From Phymatolithon calcareum (taxonomy: Eukaryota > Rhodophyta > Florideophyceae > Hapalidiales), in the NCBI GenBank assembly GCA_977006965.1, contig OZ345384.1, positions 1,240,001 to 1,304,000 on the forward strand: a stretch of DNA of 64,000 nucleotides, read 5' to 3'. Numbering within the stretch: the stretch's first letter is position 1; each line of letters starts with the position of its first letter. Shown in pieces: positions 52,124 to 62,709 of the stretch. The notes under the pieces were generated by a model. That model made no database searches. It saw only the letters and a list, made by a program, of their open reading frames with translations, and was not told the origin of the DNA. The position numbers were made by a program, and so were the translations under genes.

Positions 52124-55002
52124 ACGGGGGCGGATTGTGATTACGAAGGGCCTCGCTAGTTGCGACACGGCGCTTGGGACCACGACCTACCTATACCCAA
52201 GATACCGAAGTTATAGTGTCACACACACCATTTTCGGACAGGTTTTTTACTTCGAGAAAACATGCTGCAGCACTGTATATGACACTATTTCCGTAATCTT
52301 CAATTGCTGTCGAAACGTTGATGGTGTAGCTGACACTACTCGTTGCCCATAATTTAGTGTAAATGCGGCAGCTATGATTGCTGTCCTACATCGACTATCA
52401 TACTTTTGGATCTCCCCCTTAGAGCACTGCCGATCAATCTGGTCGGTGAGGCAGTACAATGGCCGTTCTGAGCAAGCCGGTAGTGGCGACCACGCTGTTC
52501 TTTACTGAGGAGGCCTGGAGCGACAATGTATCAACTAGACGTACTTGAACAATTTTTCTCAAACTTCTCGAGCGCACGCACGTGCAGCAGATTTAGAGTT
52601 TGAATGCTTTGCGAACCACAACCGCTCGCGTAGGTGACTCGGAATTCTACGTGTTTTAAAACATTATTTTGTAGTTCATAATGACATAATCCCTGTAGTA
52701 GCCCTATACTTTTAAAGTTTGGAAGCCGGTTTGGAGGCCTACAACCAAATGGGTACCATCATGATGATTGCTTTATTCCCCTAAGAGGCTAACACGACTA
52801 GAAGGCTTCATTTGATTCCACTTGCTGCGGTCGGAGGCGTTTGTTATGGTCGATTCGATATCTTGGTTTGGTATATTACCCAGGAGAGAGGCGTATGTTC
52901 CGGGTACGCAAAATGAGTACCATAGCGATTTCGTCAAAGTCAAAGTCAATTAAGTGTCACTTTGAGCATCCCGAATCAGTGGCCTGGTTTTTGCGAGTAG
53001 ATGTCTCATAATTTAAAACCATTCGCTCCGCCTTGTTCTGATCAACACGAGAGCATCACTTTGCAGTGTGTTCAAGTGCATTCGATCGCCCATTTTGACG
53101 AAGGATACGTGTCTATCACCACTACATGTAGATACTCCTGGTCGCAACGCCTAATAATTTCACCGTAGTTCTGTGAATTGAACGACCAACATAACAACAC
53201 GAAAATCTTAAGATTTTGCTAATAAAGGTTGTCATACACGAAAAGGATTTCCCGGGGCATGATCGAGCGCTGCAACAACGAGAAATAGTTCCACGTAATT
53301 GACCTCTCCCCGTTCCCGGTGGAACGCCTTCCTCAGGGGAAATATGCGCTTCGAGTTCATATTCGGCAGCAGCATCGGTTTCTACAATTTCATTCTGAGG
53401 AGCGGTAAGCACTCATTTCAGATCTGATCTCCATGCAGACGGATATGCTATGTCTGGTTTTTTATCTGAGCACCTAGCATGTCCTCGATAATACATTTTA
53501 CTGTCGAATAGAGTGCTCTGCGTATCATAACAACGGATGAGTAGTAGTTTTGGCAAGGTGTGCCGATTTAGCAAACTTTCCCCACTTTTTCGGTCCATGT
53601 AGCGAATTTCCACAATTTTTTACCAATCAATTGGCATAAAACTATCTCGAGATTATCTATTGCTGTTTTTTCCGTTCAATTTTCGAGGACATGTATCATA
53701 CCAGATTGATAAGAGTTTAGGGGAATTTTGTAAAATGACCAAGTAGTTTGACACACTCTACTTACAGTACAATAGTAATGTAAAATGACTACCACGCATG
53801 GGTGCAGCTATGATAACGAGCGGGGCCTGTTGAACAAAGGTGTCCCAAATTATCGTCAAGTTTTTAGTCCGAAGGAGCTTACAGTAGAGGCCCGCGGTAG
53901 TTTCTCGTTTACACCAGGTTTGTTTCATTTCGAGCAACGAGCCTCAAACTTTATTCAATTCATTAATGCTGACTATGCCATGACGGTGGACTAAACCCGG
54001 AAGCTGGTGAGGGGCGGTCAATACTTCTAGTCGTAAACCACCAAAAAATATTTTTCGATCTGTTGAGCGCGCAAAAGTCTAGACGTTTAACGAGATTGCA
54101 GACTACAATAAAAATCGAGCGACTACTGTAAGAGTACTCGTCGACGAAGTTGTTCGAGACTCTTTACAAAGGCAAATTCTGTGCAGGCTAATCAATTCAT
54201 TTATCTGTAAAGGTAGACGCACCAACTATGATAGTGTCGCTATCAGTCGGCTCAAGCTGGTAGAGCCGTAGCTTAGATGATCTGATCTTGCTAGATAATT
54301 GTCAGCACTGCTGCAAGTGTAACAAAGTAATATTCACGAATCGTTCACTGTGTGGTCACTTGTTGTGCACTGTTAGACATCAAGTGCATCAACCGACGGT
54401 AGTCTAACAATTTCACGGACAGTGCATCTCCAACTTGTGCACTCTATGTAGATAGGCTACTTAAGCAAAGCAAGCCTCTCCAAAATAGAGGACACAGGAT
54501 CCCAAGAACTAAAGCCACAATCAATGTCTTACGTCAACTTTGATCAAAACGCACCCTTCTAAGCAAACGATAGTCACAGCAAGTCTCTGACAGACCTGCG
54601 TTACTGAGGATAGTCGGCGACGGCAGTCCAGGTCTAAGATTGCCTCCCCATGTTCATGTATTGGTTTAAGAATATGCTGGTGCTCCAAAAAAAGTGCCAT
54701 CGATATCGATGAGTGGCTTTACGGTGACTAAAGTGGGCAAAAGTCGTTAGGTTATTCGTCAGGAAGCATATCCATCTTGCGAACAGAATCACATGAAAGA
54801 CTCAACAAGGACGAACGTGGCCGTTCATGGGCTTCAGCAGAGCGTGGAGAAGGCGCGCGAGAGGGGCTGACAGAAGACTATCAGATCATAGCTACATTCG
54901 ATAAAATTGCTCTAAAATATACAATATATTGTGAAAAATCGTACTCTGTTGACACTCGTTTCGATGCTCCAATCCGACATCATCGTTTGTCGTTCTTTCG
55001 GT
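52124..55002. other. Gene-free stretch, 2.9 kb
   Basis: AT-rich with no conserved coding frame. I looked for tRNA B-box words and for element termini and saw none. A short duplicated word AAAGTCAAAGTCAA lies near 52,935. Confidence 0.4.
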
Positions 55003-55284
55003 TCACACTCCGCCACTGCGAGCACCAGCGGGTTTGCGGTGCCGGCGCTCCCCCACTCTTCTTCCCAATGCGTAGATTCCGGGGACATACTTCCGCCTAC
55101 AGTAGCCCGTTCCCTGTTCGTTCTCCTCTCCCATTCCTGTGCCGTTCTGCATTTGTGTTGTCCTCATTCGTGCTTCGAAAGCGCGCGCGAGTGCCAGTAT
55201 GGATGCTCCGCGGTTAGCCAACTGCCGCTTCGCCGCCGAAATCCTCCGCTCGCTCTGCTGTACCGCATTGCGACTGATGGGCAT
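55003..55284 (-). CDS. Small hypothetical protein, doubtful
   Basis: 93 residues from an ATG at 55284 (MPISRNAVQQSERRISAAKR) in a locally GC-rich island. The start resembles a basic helix (SERRISAAKRQLANRGASIL), but the C-terminal third has no clear structure and may be an intron read through. No family recognised. Confidence 0.25.
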   Translation of the reverse strand: MPISRNAVQQSERRISAAKRQLANRGASILALARAFEARMRTTQMQNGTGMGEENEQGTGYCRRKYVPGIYALGRRVGERRHRKPAGARSGGV

Positions 55285-55971
55285 ATACTTTTAATCATCT
55301 GTGGCAAGCGTGTCTAACTCCAAAACGTGAAATAATTTGCTTTGCGCCGAATGTAAGTCAAGTGCATTCGCATTCGCCCCTGCCATGTTTAGTGCGAGTA
55401 TTTCAAGCTTTATGATTTGCAAATTAGAATTTCATTCCAAAAATTCGATACCTGTTTCGGTTGTTAGCCTCACAAACAAAATCGAAGTCACCTCTATTCT
55501 TTCTCTATGATATTTGCCATAGAGAAGAGAAGAAGGGTACAAATATACAAGAATGTGCTGGTGCTTTTAGGTGTACACAGGCTTGTGCTGGAATGTGAGT
55601 CCATGCTAAAAAGAATGCCTCGTGCTTTGCTACGACCAGGTCATTTGAAAGCCCCGGTCCGCCCTCCTGCGCAATACGTACGGTCGCCTATGGCAAGGGT
55701 CGCTGTAACTTCTAAGCAGAAGCCCTAAGTCTCGCAGATCCACAACCGCGCTGCCCATATCTGGAGCACTTCTGTCGCAAGATTCGTAATGACGATGGGG
55801 ACAAAAACAAATGGAGACCGAGAAACTCTACTCTCGTATCTCACCCTCGACGCTTAGTCACCGCTAACTGGTTCTTCCGTTCTGGCAGTAAAAGGACTGG
55901 CGCAGATGGAACAAACATAGCCAGTCCGACACAATGGGCATGAGAACTGATGCCCAGACTTTGCCGTGCGC

Positions 55972-56475
55972 TCACACGAGCACTTGTTGGTTCGAATAAG
56001 GCATGTCTTGAAAATGCTGGCTAAAGTTTTTTCCAAAAGCGAACGTGCTACTCCACGGTGAAGCTTTTGAGAGCTTTTTTAAATGCTCCCAAGGATTACG
56101 GATGACAAGATCTATTACCTGAGTACTCATGCTCCCATCTGCATCTGCATGTGAGGGCAATATGGCGTGGTGCAGAGCGACGACTAGGAAGATTTTCACT
56201 ACCGCGCAACAAGTGCACCAGCTAGTAATAAACGCCACCCAACTCCATTGCGTTGTGCCGCTCGTCGTGTCGCTCTTGGTGAAAAAAAGCGCAACGACGA
56301 GAACGCTTTGTAGCGACTCAAACAGTAGCCTTACAAGACCTATCAGTGAACGACCTGCATCGTGCACGATGCACGCCACGAGCGAAAAGGTTGCAAACCG
56401 CGTGCGGGCAAGAGACAATAACGCAATATACAACACCACGTTGCATGGAAGATGATGACAGGAGCGATTGTGCAT
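55972..56475 (-). CDS. Hypothetical membrane protein, possibly frameshifted
   Basis: 167 residues from an ATG at 56475 with three hydrophobic stretches (VVLYIALLSLARTRFATFSL, then SVLVVALFF and VVKIFLVVALHHAIL). Near its end a neighbouring frame (to a stop at 55,854) encodes a Cys-rich tail: KCSCERTAKSG, then CPLCRTGYVCSICASPF, which resembles a zinc ribbon. A six-A run (minus strand) near 56,030 lies where the frames overlap, so one base gained or lost, or a small intron, could join a membrane region to a zinc tail. Reality and function are uncertain. Confidence 0.35.
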   Translation of the reverse strand: MHNRSCHHLPCNVVLYIALLSLARTRFATFSLVACIVHDAGRSLIGLVRLLFESLQSVLVVALFFTKSDTTSGTTQWSWVAFITSWCTCCAVVKIFLVVALHHAILPSHADADGSMSTQVIDLVIRNPWEHLKKLSKASPWSSTFAFGKNFSQHFQDMPYSNQQVLV

Positions 56476-57331
56476 TACTGCACTTCGCGGTGATTACCGC
56501 CATGTAGGCACGAGCATCGATACTCAAGTATCAACTGCATACTTGATTACGTTCTCGTTTTTGCGATATCGAAGAGTATCAGAACTTCCCAAATGTATCA
56601 AGTACTGTAATGGCAACAATGTGCACGTGTTCTTGCTGTGTAGTCATTTCTGCAGAAAAATTGTTCTTCACTTCAAAAATATCTACTGTGAGGATCTGTC
56701 AGACACGTGTTTCACACAAATCAGGACATGCGTTGCTGGCAGTTGACATCCTGTGATATATACTAACGAAAATAGTTCTCGATGTTTTCGATTTATAGGC
56801 TGTCATATTATGGATATACTATCAATGTTGGGGAGTATATCAACAGTCGTATCAATCCTCGGCGTTTCATTGATACTCATTCCTAACGCCATCATGATGC
56901 AGCTTCCCGAATGTTCTGAAATGTAGAAAATAATCAGGAATTGAATTTTAGCACCATACACCACATTGCGCTTTGTAATTGGACACCGGGTTTCCGCAAA
57001 ATCCACGAGGGCAGCTTCGTAAAAAACGTTAAAAAAAGGAGGAACTTTTGCCCAGCGCACGCGTTTGGATACGTATGATATGCCACTCCTCCCGTAGGGT
57101 GCATCATACAGATTGGCGCCCTTCAAACCGGCATGACCATCTGGCTTCTCTTGTGGCAACGTGATTCACAACGCACTCGCAGCTGTGTGCTGCAGCCGCC
57201 GAAGTCGATCCGCTGGACCGACTCCGCCATTGTTGCCAGTCTCGATTCCGATTCTTTTGCCGTCCACTGCTCTCAACTGCACCAGCGTTGCCTGGATTCT
57301 ACTGTCACTGCAACGCATCGGCCAGTGCATC
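56476..57331. other. Spacer upstream of the bZIP gene
   Basis: Nothing recognised except a rise in GC after 57,100, which probably marks the bZIP promoter and leader. Confidence 0.35.
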
Positions 57332-58333
57332 ATGGACGCCGATCTCAACGACCCTGCTTGGGGCGAGCTTGGCGAACTTTTCTCGAAAGATTCCTCCTCC
57401 GCGGGAATCGATGCCTTCCAGGTACAACTCAATGGAGACCTAGTCGTTCCTGATGCCGATCTTCCTCTCCCCAGTGTCGCACTACCGCAACATGCAACCC
57501 GTCTTGATGCCTCGCTAAATCCCGTCTCTGAGCGCTCTGAAGGTGATTCTGTGGCCTCTCCAACTAGTATGGATGTTGATTGCGAATCCAAAGACCAGGA
57601 GCTGATGACGGTCGCCGCATCACTTCTCAAATCTGAACCTGAGCCTGCAATCGTGAAATCCGAAGCCGAAATTGAGAGCACTACCCTCTATACCGCCCCG
57701 AACACCATCCCGTCTGCACCATCCACCGCACAAGCGCCCGCTTCCGTCGCTCCGAAGCCTAAACCGACTACGGCACCCACTGCAGCGTTCGCCGTCGTCT
57801 CACGAACCGCCGACGGCAGAGTCGAGAAGCGACCGATTGGTTCGCTGAAGGAGAAGCGCGAGCGTGAAGCAAAGCAATTTCCGCGTAATCTGCTCGCTAA
57901 TCTTGACGGTACAACCAGCGCTGAAGTCCGAAAGATGAGCTCCAAGGAGCGCGAACTGGTTTTGTACAAACGAAAGCTCCGCAATCGGGAGAGTGCTCGA
58001 CGCTCTCGCCAGAAGCGTCAAGCAACTCTTGCGGAGTTACAGGAAGAGATTGGAGACCTTCTGCTCGTGGCCGGCCGCGTGGTTGACGCCGGACTTGCGC
58101 TGCGCGAGGAGAACGGTTCGTTACGCTCAAAACTTGACCTCGCACAAGCGGAAATTCGCGCGTTACGTGCAGTGTACACGGGCGCAACGCCTAATGCATC
58201 CATCACTGGCCCTAGTGCATCCACGATAGAAACCGGAATGCCCAACGCACCAGTGGCGTCGAAGAGGACAGAACCGACGGCGAAGAGCGGCGCCGAGGAG
58301 GATATCCCGCTCAAGATGAAGATGGGGGGCTAA
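57332..58333 (+). CDS. bZIP transcription factor
   Basis: 333 residues from the ATG at 57332 (MDADLNDPAWGELGELFSKD). The upstream frame is open but has only a GTG. The N-terminal half is acidic (LLKSEPEPAIVKSEAEIEST) and could be an activation domain. The basic region KRKLRNRESARRSRQKRQ has the invariant N-x7-R (Asn ~218 to Arg ~226). Leucine-zipper heptads follow (LAELQEEIGDLLLVAGRVVD, LREENGSLRSKLDLAQAEIRAL). It should bind ACGT-core or AP-1-like sites as a dimer. The C-terminus is short and unstructured. Confidence 0.93.
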   Translation: MDADLNDPAWGELGELFSKDSSSAGIDAFQVQLNGDLVVPDADLPLPSVALPQHATRLDASLNPVSERSEGDSVASPTSMDVDCESKDQELMTVAASLLKSEPEPAIVKSEAEIESTTLYTAPNTIPSAPSTAQAPASVAPKPKPTTAPTAAFAVVSRTADGRVEKRPIGSLKEKREREAKQFPRNLLANLDGTTSAEVRKMSSKERELVLYKRKLRNRESARRSRQKRQATLAELQEEIGDLLLVAGRVVDAGLALREENGSLRSKLDLAQAEIRALRAVYTGATPNASITGPSASTIETGMPNAPVASKRTEPTAKSGAEEDIPLKMKMGG

Positions 58334-58843
58334 CGTTTGTAAATATGGACGGGGGAAGACGAATTGCTTGGTTTATCACATTGCATTCTTCTGCCTATGT
58401 TCGCTTGTGCGGATGCAGTTGTGTGCAGGTGGCGCTCAGGCGGGCAGGTTGTAAGAGCGATTGAGTTTTGGAACAGCTTTGGTGGTGGTTCTGACGTCTT
58501 AAAGTGCAGTTTTGGTTGAAGCTCTTATCTTGACTTAGTTGTTTTTTGCGCGCTTCTGTGCGATGTTAACCACTTCAGGTGATATACATAAACGCTTGCT
58601 TTTGTATTTTATTGACACACCCCTTGCTCCACATGACATTTGGACAGGGTGAAGATCACTACTTCGCAGCAGAATTTCTACACTGTTTACATTTATTCCC
58701 ATTCGGAAACCTCGCACTGCGCCACGATGGAATTGAAATAAGAAAACACTCTCGCTCCCGGAAAATAGAACTATATATCTGTGACGCACCTAAAGCGCAT
58801 GCGTACTAGGCAATGCCCGAAACATTGACCACGGAGCCGTCCA

Positions 58844-59332
58844 TTATCTTCGCCATGGTTCTGAGTAGGCCGTTTTCGCTGCCGGATGCTCCGCTTCTGT
58901 TTCCATGTTCTCCGAGTACCCTGCAGCTGATCCACTCGCTGTCGCCCCCGTCGATAGTGGAATCGCATTGGGATTTCCTTCGGACGTTTTGCGGATGCGC
59001 GGTGGAGGTTTCCGGTTAGCCTCAAGCGAGCGCTTAAGATCTTCGAAGAGTTGCTTCTTGCGCTGTACAAGTTCTTCCAGTTCACGTTCCATTGCTGCAA
59101 GTTCATCCTCCTCCGCATGGCGTGCCTTTGCTGCAGCCACAATAGCCGCTGCATACACCCCAGCTGCTGCACGGGAACGCTCGGATGCCGCATCACGCGC
59201 CGAACGCTCCAGACGCATTTCGCGCAGTCGCAAGGCTCGAATCTCACGCTTGAATGTAACTAGTCGCTCCTTTGATACGTCATCGAATACATATTGCCGG
59301 GCACGACGCCCCTTCGCAGTGGCTCGCGTCAT
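58844..59332 (-). CDS. Coiled-coil protein of unknown function
   Basis: 162 residues from the ATG at 59332 (MTRATAKGRRARQYVFDDVS). A nearly continuous charged helix spans about 20-115 (FKREIRALRLREMRLERSAR, then EEDELAAMERELEELVQRKK), with heptad-like Leu/Ala spacing predicting a coiled coil. The tail is disordered, Ala/Gly/Ser-rich with acidic residues. The basic N-terminus hints at nuclear location. It is convergent with the bZIP gene 510 bp away. I do not recognise the family. Confidence 0.6.
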   Translation of the reverse strand: MTRATAKGRRARQYVFDDVSKERLVTFKREIRALRLREMRLERSARDAASERSRAAAGVYAAAIVAAAKARHAEEDELAAMERELEELVQRKKQLFEDLKRSLEANRKPPPRIRKTSEGNPNAIPLSTGATASGSAAGYSENMETEAEHPAAKTAYSEPWRR

Positions 59333-59342
59333 TTCTCAAGTG

Positions 59343-61862
59343 CACGGCAGTGGGGCACGCGGCAAAGCAGCGAGAGGATTGCAAAATGCTGAGAGTGAGA
59401 GAGATTTTGGTTTATTTGACAGTATTTACCGCTATGATAAGCGTATCGGCCCTTTTCCCCCTCACTGGAGGCGCAACCAGTGCCAATAATACAATAAACT
59501 TACAGTCGTGAAAACAATAAAATTTATCGTTTCGCAAATAATAAATCTGGAGTGTGGTGGACGATCGGAAAAAGTTAACGAATTGTCTTTTTGGCGTCAT
59601 GCGGCGTCAATGCCCAAGTCGTGAATAACCGCAACTGTTTGTGTTCTTCAACCATGCCATATGGGACTAGGGGATGATAGATGCGCAGTTTGAGAATTCG
59701 TAGAACAAATGTTAAGGATTTAACATTGGATCATCGGGTGGCCTCTTAAATCCGAAACGAATGTGCATGGGTTTCGTTCAAGAGCGCCGGTCCGTGATTT
59801 TCGATAGTCACTAGATTGTCAATTCGACATACCCAGAGTACTACGAGGCTATCGAAGAATTACAAAATGCGTGATAACTATTCTCGCGAAAGCGTCATCT
59901 GATAGCTGCCTCGGACACGTAAAGTGGACATGTATTGATTTCTGATTGGTCTGCTTTCGCAACAGATTAGTTTATGTCTGGAATCTATTGGAATTAATAA
60001 AAAAGGTGCTTTAAAACTACATGCAGGTGACGATTCTCTATTTCAATGTTGCATCTGAGAGGAAGGGACGACGGTACAGCCTCAATGCGGATGTTGTAAA
60101 TCATTACCCCTTGCAGGTAGAAAGTAAACGGCAGAATGTATCACATAAGAAAAATAGCAGTTGTTAATTAGCACAGGATTGAGTCTGTGAGGGAGCACAG
60201 TGAAACGTGCGCGAAACCATACACAGAATTAGAAGAATGATTAGAATCGAGTGTCTCTGGAAAGTTTGTACCCCCGTTCAAAATCTCGCATGAAATAAAT
60301 GAGTTTCTCGTACCTTTGATAAGCGCTCTCCCCTTTGAACGATTGTACGTGCAGGGCATGCTCGCAGATAGGCTACATCGACAGGTACGGATAAACTCTT
60401 CCACCCGCTTTCGCAGAGCACGAAGCGCAGAAAATCTGCCTCATAGGGCCTCATTTTTCAATGCATGCCGCCGTCTAGAGAAGATCTTCCGGTACGGGAC
60501 TGCACGAAAAGAAGAGCTGATATAAAACACACTTGATGAGTTAGAGATATGCAATGGCCGTATGAGTGGCGATTGTGAAGCGCGGTTGGGGATGAGCGCA
60601 CCAAGTGGCAACTGAATTCGATGACGAAGATGGCAAGCTGTCGAATTTAGAGAAATTAGACAGAGCACGCCGAAGGAAGAGGGAATTGAAGATCGTGTAC
60701 TTACCGTCATTCGATATCAGAGTTTTTTTGATGTGTTCAAGACCAATTCTCTCGACTCTTATGTCATGGTCTTGCTCCATTTTCAGGGATCTGTTTGTAA
60801 AAAGGATAAAAAAACACGGATTTCGAGCGATTACGTTTATTAAATTGGATTATGTTTTTTTAACGGTAGGAGGAAAAATAAATTAAAATATGTGGACTGA
60901 TTATATACAACTCTCGTATTCTAAATCTGAAATCAGAATTCAAATGTAAGGCATATTGTAAGAGCTAGAGCGAGATTAGTGAGATTGACGATTGATTGGC
61001 GGGAACGTAGCTACGAAGAATATCGAAACTAATTTTAGACTGTTATGTGGGATATATGATTGTATCAGGTGCAGATCTTGATGGGGTATTATTCAGCTGT
61101 AATTATCAGACCTTACTTGCCGTCCGCCGAGCGATACACCAGGGAATACAATTGGAACTAGTTGAAAATTGCGTGGAAACTAGTTCTTAATTTTTATACA
61201 TATTCGAAAACCAATTAATTTTCAGGTTCAAATTGATGAGGAACAGCACTAGCGACAGTTTTTTCCGAACAAGGTATGGAGATACACCATAAATTCCCTG
61301 CACTATACTAGAACAACAGGTGGTGTCGTCCATTCTCTATCACCTCCTACTATTAAGTTTGGTATGGTGGGCGTGCTCAAATTGATAAGAGAGCCAAGCA
61401 CTGTTTTTGTCTCTCTTCTGACTCGATTATCGTTAAACGGAAATGCAGAGGGCACAGCAGGTTAACGTTTGCATTACATTTCCGCGATTTTGTCTCGTGT
61501 AGGCACTACAGTCAAGCCAATTAATGCCTTCACGTCGCGGCGTGCCTACGACAATATTGGACACTATCGATGCTTCCGAAAGGCCGAGTAAGATATATTT
61601 ACTTTGTCTTAATGCTGAAGTCAGCAAATTGAATAGCTTTTGCTAATTATTTAGCTCTTGTGTTTATAGCTGCAATGTAATTAGTACGAGTAGTAGCAGA
61701 ACTAAAGCTGAGTAAAGCAAATTTTATTCAAACGTTAAGATTCAAAAGAAAGAGATATTTGTACCGAAATGAAAAGAATGTGGAATAGCAATGTAGAGGC
61801 CTGCATTTGATCATTTTAGGCCTTCAATTCTGAAACCATGGGCGGTACAAAACACTTAGAAG
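59343..61862. other. Gene-poor AT-rich stretch, 2.5 kb
   Basis: Mostly featureless. A short coding-like segment at 60,605-60,700 (plus; FDDEDGKLSNLEKLDRARRR) is followed by GTGTAC and AT-rich sequence. It could be an isolated exon, but I cannot join it to anything. Confidence 0.35.
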
Positions 61863-62709
61863 CTATTGAAAACAATCCGAGCAAAACAGAGGCGTCGTAC
61901 TGTCCTGAACGTCAATATCCAACACTTTCTGGCAACATAAGGAGTGCACTAATGCCTTGCATGATGAACATGCATGACCATACATTTCTGACTCCGGGTT
62001 TGGCTGGACAATGCATCCTGTGATTTTACTCTGCGCTGGTTTCTCGCAGTCAGGATGTGATAGCTGTGCCGTAGATGCAGAGGGCTCAGGATCGTCCTGG
62101 GACGCTTTGCTCTGTGACGGGGTGATAGGCGAGCCGACATTAGTCATCTGACTTTGAAAGGGAATAGTGATATCCTCGAGATCATATTCATCTTCGGTGG
62201 CGTCTTTAGAATCACACCGTGTTCCGTGAACCTCGTTGTAGAGCTCAAACATGCGTCGAGCGCGGACACTTGTGCGCTGATCACGAGACCTCATTGAACG
62301 CGCTTGCTTCCCGGCATCAGATATGGATTTTAGACGTTGAAGAGCAACTTCGAGGACGTCAATCCTTGACTCGAGCACAGTACATGGACGATCCGTCAAC
62401 AAACAAGCGCACGGAACACTAAGAACGGCTCCAAACGGATCAAACACGGATGCGTTAGCCGGCGATAGTGTTGTCAGCAACTCACATATGAGGTTCGCGT
62501 TTCGTTCAGCCTTGACAAGAGGACGCTTTGTGCCGGGAATGGTGAGGGGAGCTGACGGAGGGACAATATCGTCGATGAATGCGAACTTTCTCTTTTGCGC
62601 AGTGGAAAGCCTCGTGTATGGCGATGTCAGATCCAAGTTGAATCCATCAGTGCGACGGCCCGGGTCTTGAGCTATAATTCCATACCATGCAACTGTCTGC
62701 GGAAAAAAA
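61863..62709 (-). pseudogene. Downstream part of a frameshifted methyltransferase-like gene (Cys-rich C-terminus)
   Basis: Continues the gene above it in the next frame from the seven-A run (plus strand) at 62,703-62,709: WYGIIAQDPGRRTDGFNLDL, then SPYTRLSTAQKRKFAFIDDI. The middle is polar. The end is Cys/His-rich (HACSSCKALVHSLCCQKVLD, then FCSDCF), resembling a PHD or zinc-ribbon fold. No ATG begins this frame, which supports it being one gene with the upstream part and not a separate gene. Confidence 0.65.

Noticed and set aside
55854-56036. Cys-rich GYVCSIC tail as the end of TFIIH subunit TFB4/p34
   Set aside because: The short motif is similar, but nothing upstream resembles the TFB4 von Willebrand-like domain, so the match is too short to name.
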